From: Coralloluteibacterium thermophilum
Lineage (GTDB): Bacteria > Pseudomonadota > Gammaproteobacteria > Xanthomonadales > Xanthomonadaceae
Length of the DNA: 64,000 nt
Assembly: GCF_042654365.1 (NCBI RefSeq)
Contig: NZ_JBHSGG010000043.1
Coordinates: forward strand, 36,095-100,094
Direction of reading: 5' to 3'
Made by a program: the position numbers and the translations under genes. Shown here one piece after another: positions 1 to 8,366 of this stretch (within the stretch, counting starts at the first letter, position 1; every line of letters starts with the position of its first letter). The notes beneath the pieces are model-generated. The model was not told the DNA's origin. It was given only the letters and a program-made list of their open reading frames with translations, and ran no database searches.

Positions 1-261
1 CTGGTGCAGATCGGCCGCGAGGCCTCGGTGTTCCGCGTGGACGAGAACCAGATCGTCACCCAGGTGCCGGTGACGGTCGGCGCGCGTCGCCGGGGCGAGG
101 TCGAGATCGTCGAGGGCCTGGCCGCTGGGGACCGCGTGGTGATCGACGGCACGGTGAAGCTGCGCAGCGGCATGACCATCGACCCGCGCCCGCGCGGCAC
201 CGCGTCCGGCTCCGAGCACGCGCCCGTCCAGGGCGGCGCCGCGCCGGCCGTCTCGCCCTGA
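1..261 (+). CDS. RND efflux periplasmic adaptor (membrane fusion protein), 3' end only
   Basis: Partial gene: the reading frame is open from the first base of the window, so the start lies upstream. The 86 visible residues look like the last part of a membrane fusion protein: a beta-barrel/membrane-proximal segment with the pattern VPVTVGARRRGEVEIVEGL, then GLAAGDRVVIDGTVKLRSG, followed by a Pro/Ala-rich tail. In this family the adaptor links the inner-membrane pump to an outer-membrane channel. Only 10 bases separate its stop from the pump gene that follows, so the two form an operon. Family assignment rests on the typical end motif and the neighbour; substrate is unknown. Confidence 0.8.
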   Translation: MVQIGREASVFRVDENQIVTQVPVTVGARRRGEVEIVEGLAAGDRVVIDGTVKLRSGMTIDPRPRGTASGSEHAPVQGGAAPAVSP

Positions 262-271
262 GTCCCGCCCC

Positions 272-3200
272 ATGCGTCTGTCCGATATCTCGATCCAGCG
301 GCCGGTCTTCGCGACCGTCCTGAGCCTCCTGCTGGTGGTGCTCGGGGTGATGGCCTTCACCCGGCTCACCCTGCGCGAACTGCCCGCCATCGACCCGCCC
401 ATCGTGTCGGTGGACGTGAACTACCCCGGCGCCTCCGCGGCGGTGGTGGAGACCCGCATCACCCAGTTGCTGGAGGACGCGCTCGCCGGCATCGAGGGCA
501 TCGACATGATCGAGTCGCGCAGCCGCAACGGCCGCGCGAGCGTGACCATCGAGTTCACCCTCAACCGCGACATCGAGGCGGCCGCCAACGACGTGCGCGA
601 CGCCATCAGCCGGATCATGGACCGCCTGCCGGACGAGGCCGACGCGCCCGAGGTGGCCAAGGTCGAGAGCGACTCCGAGGTCGTGCTCTGGCTCAACATG
701 AACGCCGAGGGGCGCGACACCCTCGAACTCACCGACTACGCCGAGCGCTACGTGGTGGACCGCCTGTCCGCGCTCGAGGGCGTGGCGCGCGTGCAGATCG
801 GCGGACGCCAGCGCTACGCCATGCGCGTCTGGCTCGACCGCGAGGCGCTGGCGGCGCGCGGGCTGACGGTGGCCGATGTCGAGGGCGCCCTGCGCCAGGA
901 GAACATCGAGCTGCCGGCGGGCCGCCTGGAGTCGCTCGACCGCGACTTCACCCTGCGCGTGGAGCGCCGCTACCTGGCGCCCGAGGACTTCCGCAACATC
1001 CCGCTGGCGCGCGGCGACGACGGCTACGTGGTGCGCGTCGGCGACGTGGCGCGCGTGGAGCGCGCGGCCGAGGAGCCGCGCGCCTACTTCCGCAGCAACG
1101 GCCAGTCCAACGTCGGCCTGGGCATCGTCAAGACGTCCACGGCGAACAGCCTCGACGTGGCGCGCGCCGCCCGCGAGGAGGCCGCGCGCATCCAGGAGAC
1201 GCTGCCGGAAGGCATGTCGATCTTCGTCGCCTTCGACAGCACCCAGTTCATCGAGGCGGCGGTCGAGCGGGTGTACTGGACCCTGGCCGAGGCCGGCATC
1301 CTCGTGGTGCTGGTGATCTTCCTGTTCCTGGGCAGCGTGCGTTCGGCGCTGATCCCCGCGGTGACCCTCCCGGTCTGCCTGGTCGCTGCCTTCATCGCGC
1401 TGTACGCCTTCGGCTTCACCATCAACCTGCTCACGCTGCTGGCGCTGGTGCTGTGCATCGGCCTGGTGGTGGACGACGCCATCGTCGTGCTCGAGAACGT
1501 GCAGCGCCGCGTCGACCTGGGCGAGCCGCCGCTGGTGGCGGCCAAGCGCGGCACGCGGCAGGTGGCTTTCGCGGTCATCGCCACGACCGCGGTGCTGGTG
1601 GCGGTGTTCCTGCCGGTGGGCTTCATGGAGGGCAACATCGGGCGCCTGTTCCGCGAGCTGTCCGTGGCGCTCGCCGCGGCGGTGGCGCTGTCGGCCTTCG
1701 TGGCGCTCACGCTGACGCCGATGATGTGCTCCAAGCTGGTCCGCCGGCAGGAGAAGCCGCTGGGCTTCAACGCCTGGATCGAGCGCCAGCTGACCCGCCT
1801 CACCGACGGCTACCGCCGCGTGATCGGCCGCACCGTCGGCCGCCCGCTGCTGTTCGGCGGCGTGCTGCTGGCGACCCTCGCCGCCAGCCTGCTCATGCTG
1901 CGCCTGGTGCCCAGCGAGCTGGCGCCGGCCGAGGACCGCGGCTCGTTCTTCGTCTCGGTGGTGGGGCCGGAAGGCGCGGGCTACGACTACACCGTGCAGC
2001 AGATGCAGCAGGTGGAGCAGGTGCTGTTCGGCTTCCTCGGCGACGACCAGCCGCTGCAGCGCGTGAACACGCGCGCGCCCGCGGGCTGGGGCGGCAGCGA
2101 GGAGATGCACACCGGCCAGGCCATCGTGTTCATGAAGGACTGGCGCCAGCGCGACGTGAGCACCGCCCAGGCGGTGCAGCAGGTCAGCGGCCAGCTCGCC
2201 GAGATCCCCGGCGTGCGCGCCATCGCGATGTCGGGCGGTGGCCTGGTGCGCACCCGCGGCCAGCCGGTGCAGCTCGTGCTGGGCGGCCCCGACTACGAGG
2301 AGCTCGCGCTCTGGCGCGACCGCATGCTCGCCCGGATGGAGGCCAATCCCGGCCTGCAGGGCGCCGATTCCGACTACAAGGAGACGCGCCCGCAGCTGCG
2401 CGTGCAGATCGACCAGGTGCGCGCTGCGGACATGGGTGTCTCCACGCAGGAGATCGGCCGCACCCTCGAGACCATGATGGGTTCGCGCCGCGTCACCACC
2501 TTCGTGGAGGACGGCGAGGAGTACGAGGTCATGCTGCAGGCGCAGCCGGACAACCGCGCGTCGCCGTCCGACCTCGACAACCTCTACGTGCGCTCGCAGC
2601 GCACCGGCGAGCTGGTGCCGCTGGCCAACCTGGTGACCCTCTCCGAGATCGCCGAGCCGGGCCAGTTCAACCGCTTCAACCGCCTGCGTGCGATCACCCT
2701 CTCGGCGCGGCTCAACCCCGGCTACACCCTCGGCGAGGCCCTGACCTGGCTGCAGCAGGTCGCGGCCGAGGAACTGCCCGAGTACGCCCAGCTCGACTAC
2801 AAGGGCGAGTCGCGCGAGTACCAGAAGGCGGGCGGCGCGGTGGTGTTCACCTTCATCGCCGCGATGCTCATCGTCTACCTGGTGCTGGCGGCGCAGTTCG
2901 AGAGCTTCATCCATCCGCTGGTCATCATGCTCACCGTGCCGCTGGCCCTGCTCGGCGCGCTGTTGGGCCTGGCGGTCACCGGCGGCACGCTCAACCTGTT
3001 CAGCCAGATCGGCATCGTCATGCTGGTCGGACTGGCGGCGAAGAACGGCATCCTCATCGTGGAGTTCGCCAACCAGCTGCGCGACGAGGGCAAGGCGGTG
3101 GTCGAGGCGATCAGCGAGGCCGCGGCGACCCGCCTCCGGCCGATCCTGATGACGTCCATCGCCACCATCGCCGGCGCGGTGCCGCTGGTGCTCGCGGGCG

Positions 3201-3394
3201 GCCCCGGCTCGGCCAGCCGCGCCACCATCGGCGTGGTGCTGATCTTCGGCGTGGCCTTCTCGACCCTGCTCTCGCTGTTCGTGGTGCCGGCCTTCTATGC
3301 GCTGCTGGCGCCGTTCACCCGCTCGCCCGAAGCGCTGGCGCAGGAGATCGAGCGGCTGGAGAAGGAGACCCCGGCCGTCGGCGGCCACGCCTGA
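272..3394 (+). CDS. RND multidrug efflux pump, HAE1 family inner-membrane subunit
   Basis: Proton-driven exporter of the hydrophobe/amphiphile (AcrB-like) family, 1040 aa, the usual length. It opens with RLSDISIQRPVFATVLSLL, the standard first transmembrane segment. The proton-relay pair in the fourth membrane segment is visible as D401-D402 (VVDDAIVVLENV), and the second half repeats the architecture with a lysine-containing segment (GLAAKNGILIVEFANQL). Two large periplasmic loops lie between. The double Asp and the lack of a DFGxxVDG motif separate it from the metal-type pump encoded at 19716-22967. It is co-transcribed with the adaptor upstream; no outer-membrane channel gene follows. Substrates cannot be told from sequence. 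Confidence 0.95.
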   Translation: MRLSDISIQRPVFATVLSLLLVVLGVMAFTRLTLRELPAIDPPIVSVDVNYPGASAAVVETRITQLLEDALAGIEGIDMIESRSRNGRASVTIEFTLNRDIEAAANDVRDAISRIMDRLPDEADAPEVAKVESDSEVVLWLNMNAEGRDTLELTDYAERYVVDRLSALEGVARVQIGGRQRYAMRVWLDREALAARGLTVADVEGALRQENIELPAGRLESLDRDFTLRVERRYLAPEDFRNIPLARGDDGYVVRVGDVARVERAAEEPRAYFRSNGQSNVGLGIVKTSTANSLDVARAAREEAARIQETLPEGMSIFVAFDSTQFIEAAVERVYWTLAEAGILVVLVIFLFLGSVRSALIPAVTLPVCLVAAFIALYAFGFTINLLTLLALVLCIGLVVDDAIVVLENVQRRVDLGEPPLVAAKRGTRQVAFAVIATTAVLVAVFLPVGFMEGNIGRLFRELSVALAAAVALSAFVALTLTPMMCSKLVRRQEKPLGFNAWIERQLTRLTDGYRRVIGRTVGRPLLFGGVLLATLAASLLMLRLVPSELAPAEDRGSFFVSVVGPEGAGYDYTVQQMQQVEQVLFGFLGDDQPLQRVNTRAPAGWGGSEEMHTGQAIVFMKDWRQRDVSTAQAVQQVSGQLAEIPGVRAIAMSGGGLVRTRGQPVQLVLGGPDYEELALWRDRMLARMEANPGLQGADSDYKETRPQLRVQIDQVRAADMGVSTQEIGRTLETMMGSRRVTTFVEDGEEYEVMLQAQPDNRASPSDLDNLYVRSQRTGELVPLANLVTLSEIAEPGQFNRFNRLRAITLSARLNPGYTLGEALTWLQQVAAEELPEYAQLDYKGESREYQKAGGAVVFTFIAAMLIVYLVLAAQFESFIHPLVIMLTVPLALLGALLGLAVTGGTLNLFSQIGIVMLVGLAAKNGILIVEFANQLRDEGKAVVEAISEAAATRLRPILMTSIATIAGAVPLVLAGGPGSASRATIGVVLIFGVAFSTLLSLFVVPAFYALLAPFTRSPEALAQEIERLEKETPAVGGHA

Positions 3395-3405
3395 CGACGA
3401 CACCT

Positions 3406-3441
3406 GCCGGCCCGGCCGCTGCGCTGCGGCGGCGGGCCGGC
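3406..3441 (+). terminator. candidate terminator hairpin after the RND pump
   Basis: A 9-bp perfect stem, GCCGGCCCG at 3406-3414 pairing with CGGGCCGGC at 3433-3441, lies just downstream of the pump gene. There is no run of T after it, only TTCG, so its role as an intrinsic terminator is uncertain. Confidence 0.4.
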
Positions 3442-3505
3442 TTCGTGCCGCGTTCATCGCGAGCGGGCACAATCGGCGGCTGTTTCTTCGTCAACGCGAA
3501 CGCCG

Positions 3506-4735
3506 ATGCGCCATCGCCTGTACGCCGTCCTCGCCCTCGTCTGCCTGCTCGTCGCGCCGGCCGCGGCGCAGGCCGCACGCACACCGACCTACGACGTGGA
3601 CTACCTCGTGCGCTTCCTCCCCGGGGAGAAGGCCGCCGACGTGACCATCCGCGTGCGCCAGGGCAGCGGCAGCCTGCGCACCCTCGACCTCGACATGCCG
3701 GCCGCACGCTATACCCGCATCGAGGGCGACGGCGGGGTCGAGCGCGACGGCGACCGCGTCGTCTGGGACGTGCCGGACGACGGCGGCGCGCTGCGCTACC
3801 GCTACGAGATCGACCGCCGCCGCCGCGACGGCGGCTACGACGCGCGCATCACCGACGACTGGGTCATCGTGCGCGGCGACAGCCTGGTGCCGTCCGCCCG
3901 CACCCGCACGACCCGCGGTGCGCGCTCCGAGGCGACGCTGCGTTTCGAGCTGCCGGCCGACTGGGGCGTCGACACCCAGTGGGAGGACATCGACCGGACC
4001 AGCTTCAGGGTGAGCAATCCCGACCGCAGCCTCGCCCGGCCGACCGGCTGGGTGATCGCCGGCGAGCTCGGCATCCGCCGCGAGCGTCTCGACGGAACCC
4101 TGGTGAGCGTCGCGGCGCCGCGCGGCGACGCCATGCGCCGCAACGAGATCCTGGCGATGCTCAACCTGGTCCTGCCGGAGATGAAGGAGAGCTTCGGCAG
4201 CCTGCCGCCGAAGCTGCTGATCGTCGGCGCCGGCGATCCGATGTGGCGCGGCGGGCTGTCCGCGCCGATGTCGCTGTACATGCATTCGGCCCGGCCGCTG
4301 ATCAGCGAGAACGGCTCCAGCACCCTCGTCCACGAGGTGGTCCACGTGGTGACGCGCGTGCGCGGCGCCGGCCGCGACCGCTGGATCGGCGAGGGCATCG
4401 CCGACTACTACGGCATGCGCCTGCTCAACCAGGTCGGCATGCTGAGCGACAGCCGCTACGCCCGCGCCATCGAATGGATGGAGGATCGCGGCAAGGACAT
4501 CGATTCGCTGGAAGGCACGCTCGCACAGGGCGCGCTGCGCGCGCGCGCGGTGATCCTGTTCCGCGACCTCGACGCCGAGATCCGCGAGGCCACCGACGGC
4601 GAGCGCGATCTCGACGGCGTGGTGCGCGAGCTCATGAAGAAGGGCAGCGTACGCACCGCCGACGTCCGCGCCGCGGCGGAGGCCGTGCTAGGACGGCCCG
4701 CCAGGACCCTCGACACGCCGCTGCTGGACTACTAG
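3506..4735 (+). CDS. secreted HExxH zinc-metallopeptidase-like protein (M61/M1-like)
   Basis: A 409-aa protein with a signal peptide (MRHRLYAVLALVCLLVAPAAAQA). After a beta-rich N-terminal half it has the zinc-binding signature HEVVH (H276-E277-x-x-H280), followed by WIGEGIADYYG, where E296 is the likely third zinc ligand. The HExxH plus (W)xxEGxAxYY arrangement is that of gluzincin peptidases related to M61 glycyl aminopeptidases and M1. The family level is inferred from these motifs; the protein is shorter than classical M61 enzymes and lacks an obvious PDZ domain. It stands alone between the efflux operon and a convergent M28 peptidase gene. Expected location is periplasm or outside the cell. 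Confidence 0.65.
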   Translation: MRHRLYAVLALVCLLVAPAAAQAARTPTYDVDYLVRFLPGEKAADVTIRVRQGSGSLRTLDLDMPAARYTRIEGDGGVERDGDRVVWDVPDDGGALRYRYEIDRRRRDGGYDARITDDWVIVRGDSLVPSARTRTTRGARSEATLRFELPADWGVDTQWEDIDRTSFRVSNPDRSLARPTGWVIAGELGIRRERLDGTLVSVAAPRGDAMRRNEILAMLNLVLPEMKESFGSLPPKLLIVGAGDPMWRGGLSAPMSLYMHSARPLISENGSSTLVHEVVHVVTRVRGAGRDRWIGEGIADYYGMRLLNQVGMLSDSRYARAIEWMEDRGKDIDSLEGTLAQGALRARAVILFRDLDAEIREATDGERDLDGVVRELMKKGSVRTADVRAAAEAVLGRPARTLDTPLLDY

Positions 4736-4831
4736 AACGCATACGCGCGGAAGACGGATCGCGCCGCAGGAGCGGGCGTCCGTGGGGCCGCTGGGGCCGG
4801 ACCTGCCGGTCGCGGTCCGGCCGATGGCGCT

Positions 4832-4854
4832 CGACGGGCCCGAGGGGCCCGTCG
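4832..4854. terminator. bidirectional terminator candidate between convergent genes
   Basis: A 10-bp perfect stem with loop GAG (CGACGGGCCC at 4832-4841 and GGGCCCGTCG at 4845-4854) sits between two convergent genes, the HExxH protein and the M28 peptidase. There is no T-tract, so activity is inferred from position and stem quality. Confidence 0.45.
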
Positions 4855-4863
4855 CGAGGGCGG

Positions 4864-6291
4864 TCAGTCGCCGCCGGTCCTCGGCGCGCTGCCGAAGTCG
4901 CCCTCGGCCTCGGCGGCCAGGTAGGCGAAGACCGCGTAGGCCGCGACCTGCTGGTCGAGCGCGGCCGGCTCGATCTTGTCGAGCGTGTCGTTCGCGGTGT
5001 GGTGGTAGTCGAAGTAGTCGGTGCCGTCCTGCGCGAGCTGGGCCCAGGCCATGCCGCGCTGGACCATCGGCCCGACGTCCGGGCCCGGGCTGCCGCCCTC
5101 GGCCTCGTAGGCGATGCCGATCGGGGCGAGCACCTCGCCGATCCGCGCGATGGCCTCGCGGGCCTCGGGCTTCACGCCCGCGCGCAGCGCGTAGATGCGG
5201 CCCGCGCCGAAGTCGCTCTCGGCGCCGATGATCTGCCGGGCGATGTCGCCCCCGTGCTCGCGCGCATAGGCATAGGCGCCGATCAGGCCCTGTTCCTCGT
5301 TGGCGAAGGCGATCACGCGGACGGTGCGCTTCGGGCGCTCGGGCAGCGCGGCGATCAGGCGGCCCGCTTCCATGGTGATGGCGATGCCCGCGCCGTCGTC
5401 GATGGCGCCGGTGCCCAGGTCCCAGGAGTCGAGGTGGCCGCCGATGAAGACGATCTCGTCGGGCCGTTCGCTGCCGACGATCTCGCCGATCACGTTGTGC
5501 GAGGTGTACTCGCCGCGGGTCTCGGCGTCGATGTCCAGGCGCACCCGGACCGGCTGGCCGCGTTCCAGGATGCGGGCGAGCTGGTCGGCGTCCGGGATGG
5601 AGAGCGCGGCCGCCGGGATGGGTGTCACGTCGTCGGCGTAGCGCATCATGCCGGTGTGCGGCATGCGGGCGGAGTCGGTGCCGATGGAGCGGATGAGCAC
5701 GGCGCGGGCGCCGTGGCGCGAGGCCTCGTTGGCGCCCTGGCTGCGGGCACCGACCACCCGGCCGTAGCCGCGGCCGTCGCGGAAGCGCTCCATCTTCTGG
5801 TCGATGAAGGCGATGCGGCCGCGCACGCTCGCCGGGTCGGCGGCCTTCAGTTCGTCGAGGCTGCCGAAGCGCACCACCTCGGCCTCGATGGCCTCGCCGC
5901 CGGTGCCGACGCTGCCGCCGAGGGCGGTGATCAGCAGCGGCTGCGGGAACGGCGCCACCACCTCCGCACGCTCGTGCCCGCGGTGCCAGACGGGGAAGGT
6001 CACCGGCTCCAGCCGCACACGGTCGTAGCCCAGGGCGCGGAAGCGTTCCTCGGCCCAGGCCACGGCGCGGGCATCGGCCTCGGTGCCGGCCATGCGCGGC
6101 CCGATCTCGGTCGTCAGGGACTCGACGATCCCGAACGCACCGGTGCCCGCCATCGCGCTGTCGCGCAGCGCGACGGCGGTGCCGATGGCTTCGTCCGGGA
6201 TGCGGGTGCCGCCTTCCTGCGCGGACAGGGGCAGGGCGAACGACAGGGCGACGACGAGTGCGCCGAGGCGCCGGGGCAGGGGAACGCGCAT
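4864..6291 (-). CDS. secreted M28 family zinc peptidase
   Basis: A 475-aa exported peptidase: signal peptide RRLGALVVALSFALPLSA at the N-terminus, then a PA-like insert (around residues 130-210), then the M28 catalytic domain. The zinc-site motifs are present in order: GGHLDSWDLG with the His-x-Asp pair, AIDDGAG, FANEEQGLIG with the catalytic Glu pair, an ESDFG segment, and YHHTANDTLDK carrying the last His. M28 members with this layout are aminopeptidases or carboxypeptidases that act in the periplasm or outside the cell. It is a single gene, convergent with the HExxH protein and upstream of mscL on the same strand. Confidence 0.9.
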   Translation of the reverse strand: MRVPLPRRLGALVVALSFALPLSAQEGGTRIPDEAIGTAVALRDSAMAGTGAFGIVESLTTEIGPRMAGTEADARAVAWAEERFRALGYDRVRLEPVTFPVWHRGHERAEVVAPFPQPLLITALGGSVGTGGEAIEAEVVRFGSLDELKAADPASVRGRIAFIDQKMERFRDGRGYGRVVGARSQGANEASRHGARAVLIRSIGTDSARMPHTGMMRYADDVTPIPAAALSIPDADQLARILERGQPVRVRLDIDAETRGEYTSHNVIGEIVGSERPDEIVFIGGHLDSWDLGTGAIDDGAGIAITMEAGRLIAALPERPKRTVRVIAFANEEQGLIGAYAYAREHGGDIARQIIGAESDFGAGRIYALRAGVKPEAREAIARIGEVLAPIGIAYEAEGGSPGPDVGPMVQRGMAWAQLAQDGTDYFDYHHTANDTLDKIEPAALDQQVAAYAVFAYLAAEAEGDFGSAPRTGGD

Positions 6292-6406
6292 GCAGGGCTC
6301 CGGTAGTGGCGGGGCGCCCGGCGCCCGAGGGGGCGCCGGCCGAAACCGCCGAGTCTACCGATCGCGGGTCCTGCGTCCCGTGCCGAAAGGCCGATGGCGC
6401 GCGGCC

Positions 6407-6847
6407 TCAGGGGCTGGCGCCGCTGCCGCTCCTGGCCTTCAGCGCGTCGCGGATCTCCCGCAGCAGGACCACGTCCTCCGGCGGCTCGGCCGGCTGGGGC
6501 TCCGGCGGCGCCGGTTCGTTGCGCTTGAGCCGGTTGATGACCTTGACCACGAGGAAGATGGCGAAGGCCACGATCACGAACTGGATCAGCACGTTGATGA
6601 AGGCGCCGATGCCGATGGCGACGGCGGGGACGTCCTCGCCGGCGGCATTGACGGTCGCCTCGCGCAGGGGGATCACCCAGTCGGCGAAGTCCACGCCGCC
6701 GATCAGCAGGCCGATGGGCGGCATGATGATGAGGTCGACCAGGCCGGTGACGATCCTGCCGAACGCGGCACCGATCACGACGCCGACCGCGAGGTCGACG
6801 ACGTTGCCGCGCATGGCGAATTCCTTGAACTCCTTGACGATGGACAT
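6407..6847 (-). CDS. mscL: large-conductance mechanosensitive channel MscL
   Basis: A 146-aa channel that opens under membrane tension to release solutes during hypo-osmotic shock. The N-terminus (MSIVKEFKEFAMRGNVVDLA) and the first membrane helix (VGVVIGAAFGRIVTGLVDLI) are classic MscL. A periplasmic loop and the second helix (IQFVIVAFAIFLVVKVINRL) follow, and the C-terminal bundle ends with EVLLREIRDAL-like sequence (DVVLLREIRDALKAR). Length and order match the family. It is a stand-alone gene; the next gene upstream on this strand begins 65 bases away. Confidence 0.97.
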   Translation of the reverse strand: MSIVKEFKEFAMRGNVVDLAVGVVIGAAFGRIVTGLVDLIIMPPIGLLIGGVDFADWVIPLREATVNAAGEDVPAVAIGIGAFINVLIQFVIVAFAIFLVVKVINRLKRNEPAPPEPQPAEPPEDVVLLREIRDALKARSGSGASP

Positions 6848-6911
6848 CGCGCTCTCCGGGGGCTGGGGGCGGAAGGGATGATGCGGGAAAAGAACGTCGT
6901 CCGGAATCGTC

Positions 6912-7619
6912 TCAGCGAGGGCAGGGCGCGATGCTGCCCTCGAAGGCGATCAGCCCGTCGACGCCTGCACGGAAGCGGTCGCCCGGCTGCAGCGCGGCCA
7001 CCCCGGCCGGCGTCCCCATGAAGATCAGGTCGCCCGCGCGCAGGTCGTACAGCGTGGACAGGGCATGCACGATCTCGGGCACGCCGAAGATCATCGCGTC
7101 CAGTCCGCTCTGCTGGCGGACTTCGCCGTTGACCTCCAGCCAGAGCCGCGCCGTCGGGCCGGGGACGGCCACGGACGCCGGCACCAGCGCGCTGGCGGGC
7201 GCCGAGGCGTCGAAGCCCTTGGCGGTGTCCCAGGGAAGGCCCTTCTGCTTGGCCGCGGCCTGCAGGTCGCGGCGGGTGAGGTCGAGGCCGACGCCGTAGC
7301 CGTAGACCAGGTCCAGCGCCTCGTCCTGGGGCACCACGCCGGCGGCGTCGCGTCCCAGCGCCACCACCAGCTCCACCTCGTGGTGCAGCTCGCGGGTGCC
7401 CGGCGGGTAGGGCACGGTGCCGCCCCCGGGAACCAGCGCGTCGGCAGGCTTGTGGAAGAACACCGGGTTCCCGCGGTCCACGCTGGCGCCCATCTCGCGC
7501 GCGTGGTCGGCGAAGTTGCGGCCCACGCAGTAGATGCGGCGGACGGGGAAGCGGGCGTCGCTGCCCTGGACCGGCAGGGTCGCCTGCGCGGGGGCGGGAA
7601 TCACGGTGTTCATGGGCAC
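6912..7619 (-). CDS. fumarylacetoacetate hydrolase family protein
   Basis: A 235-aa enzyme of the FAH superfamily. These cleave C-C bonds or decarboxylate 2-oxo acids (fumarylpyruvate hydrolase, oxaloacetate decarboxylase, 2-hydroxyhepta-2,4-diene-1,7-dioate isomerase). Seen here: IYCVGRNFADHAREMG near the N-terminus, a metal-binding HHEVELVVALG motif, YGYGVGLDLTRRDLQ, a KGFDASAP segment and the C-terminal GDLIFMGTPAGVAAL. These match the small fumarylpyruvate hydrolase/YcgM-like group. No pathway genes lie next to it, so the physiological substrate cannot be set. Confidence 0.9.
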   Translation of the reverse strand: MPMNTVIPAPAQATLPVQGSDARFPVRRIYCVGRNFADHAREMGASVDRGNPVFFHKPADALVPGGGTVPYPPGTRELHHEVELVVALGRDAAGVVPQDEALDLVYGYGVGLDLTRRDLQAAAKQKGLPWDTAKGFDASAPASALVPASVAVPGPTARLWLEVNGEVRQQSGLDAMIFGVPEIVHALSTLYDLRAGDLIFMGTPAGVAALQPGDRFRAGVDGLIAFEGSIAPCPR

Positions 7620-7635
7620 CTCGGATGACGGACAC

Positions 7636-7661
7636 GAAAACGCCCGGCCGGGGCCGGGCGT
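7636..7661 (-). terminator. intrinsic terminator, minus strand
   Basis: A 10-bp stem ACGCCCGGCC (7640-7649) / GGCCGGGCGT (7652-7661); read on the minus strand the stem is followed by TTTTC. It lies just after the small membrane protein gene (7699-7962) and before the FAH gene on the same strand, so it should separate the two transcripts. Confidence 0.7.
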
Positions 7662-7698
7662 CGTGATTGTCGCCGCGCGCGGCGCGCGACGCGAGGGT

Positions 7699-7962
7699 TC
7701 AGCGGGAGAGCATGGGGTCGCGCTTGCGGACCACGCGGTACTCGCCCTCGATCACGCCGTCGCGGTTGGGCGCCTCGACCGGCGCCCGCAGCTGCGCCGC
7801 GATCCGCCAGATCATGCCGGCGGCCAGCATCGCCAGGCCCACGAACAGGCCGAAGACCAGCAGCAGCGACAGCACCGCGACGCCGGCCACGCCGAGCGCG
7901 AACTTGGCGAGCGGATGGCGCGGCTTGCGCAGGTCGAACTGGACGAAACGGAAGCGGGACAT
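7699..7962 (-). CDS. small membrane protein of unknown function
   Basis: An 87-aa protein I do not recognise. It has a basic N-terminus (MSRFRFVQFDLRKPRHPLAK) followed by one long or two short hydrophobic segments (ALGVAGVAVLSLLLVFGLFV and GLAMLAAGMIW), then a polar tail ending GEYRVVRKRDPMLSR. It is divergent from the Rieske gene 60 bases away and ends before a clear terminator. Codon use matches its neighbours, which supports it as real coding sequence. Confidence 0.65.
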   Translation of the reverse strand: MSRFRFVQFDLRKPRHPLAKFALGVAGVAVLSLLLVFGLFVGLAMLAAGMIWRIAAQLRAPVEAPNRDGVIEGEYRVVRKRDPMLSR

Positions 7963-8022
7963 GGCACGGGCGTGGCAAGATTCCAGGTCGCAATTATGGG
8001 CGAATCCGTCCCGGAGAAAGTA

Positions 8023-8352
8023 ATGACCCCGTTAATCGAAGCCGCCGCCGTGGGCGAGGACGCCTACAGCCACGCCGAGGCGACGGTCGCGGGGGAGCCG
8101 GCCTCCCTGGTCCTGATCCGGGTCGAGGGGCAGGTGCGCGCCTGGCACAACGTCTGCCCCCATGCCGGGCGGCGCCTCGACTGGGCGCCGGGCCGGTTCC
8201 TGGTCGACAAGGCCGGCCACCTGGTCTGCGCGGCGCACGGTGCGAGCTTCCGCCGGGCCGACGGCCTCTGCGTGGCGGGGCCCTGCAAGGGCCAGTCGCT
8301 GGTGGCGGTGGCGGTCGAGGAGCGCGACGGGCAGGTCTGGCTGGCCGACTAG
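8023..8352 (+). CDS. Rieske [2Fe-2S] protein, small ferredoxin-like
   Basis: A 109-aa soluble Rieske protein. The two cluster-binding boxes are visible: NVCPHAGRRLDW (Cys-Pro-His) and LVCAAHGASF (Cys-x-x-His), with the typical 18-aa-plus spacing and a following LCVAGPCKGQSL strand. No membrane anchor or fused oxygenase domain is present, so it resembles the stand-alone Rieske proteins that feed electrons to oxygenases or act as redox carriers. The ATG at 8023 is preferred over one at 7996 because a GGAGAAAG ribosome-binding site lies right before it. The gene is convergent with the SLC13 transporter and no oxygenase is next to it. Confidence 0.85.
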   Translation: MTPLIEAAAVGEDAYSHAEATVAGEPASLVLIRVEGQVRAWHNVCPHAGRRLDWAPGRFLVDKAGHLVCAAHGASFRRADGLCVAGPCKGQSLVAVAVEERDGQVWLAD

Positions 8353-8366
8353 CCGACGCCGCGGCG

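Noticed and set aside
56..3472. Very long minus-strand open frame (1138 codons) opposite the RND pump
   Set aside because: Rich in Arg/His/Ala with no domain; typical antisense frame of a high-GC gene. The plus-strand RND pump explains the region fully.
1453..6306. 1617-codon plus-strand open frame running across several genes
   Set aside because: Spans the RND pump, the HExxH protein and the antisense of the M28 peptidase in the wrong frame; low-complexity Arg/Ala/Pro composition.
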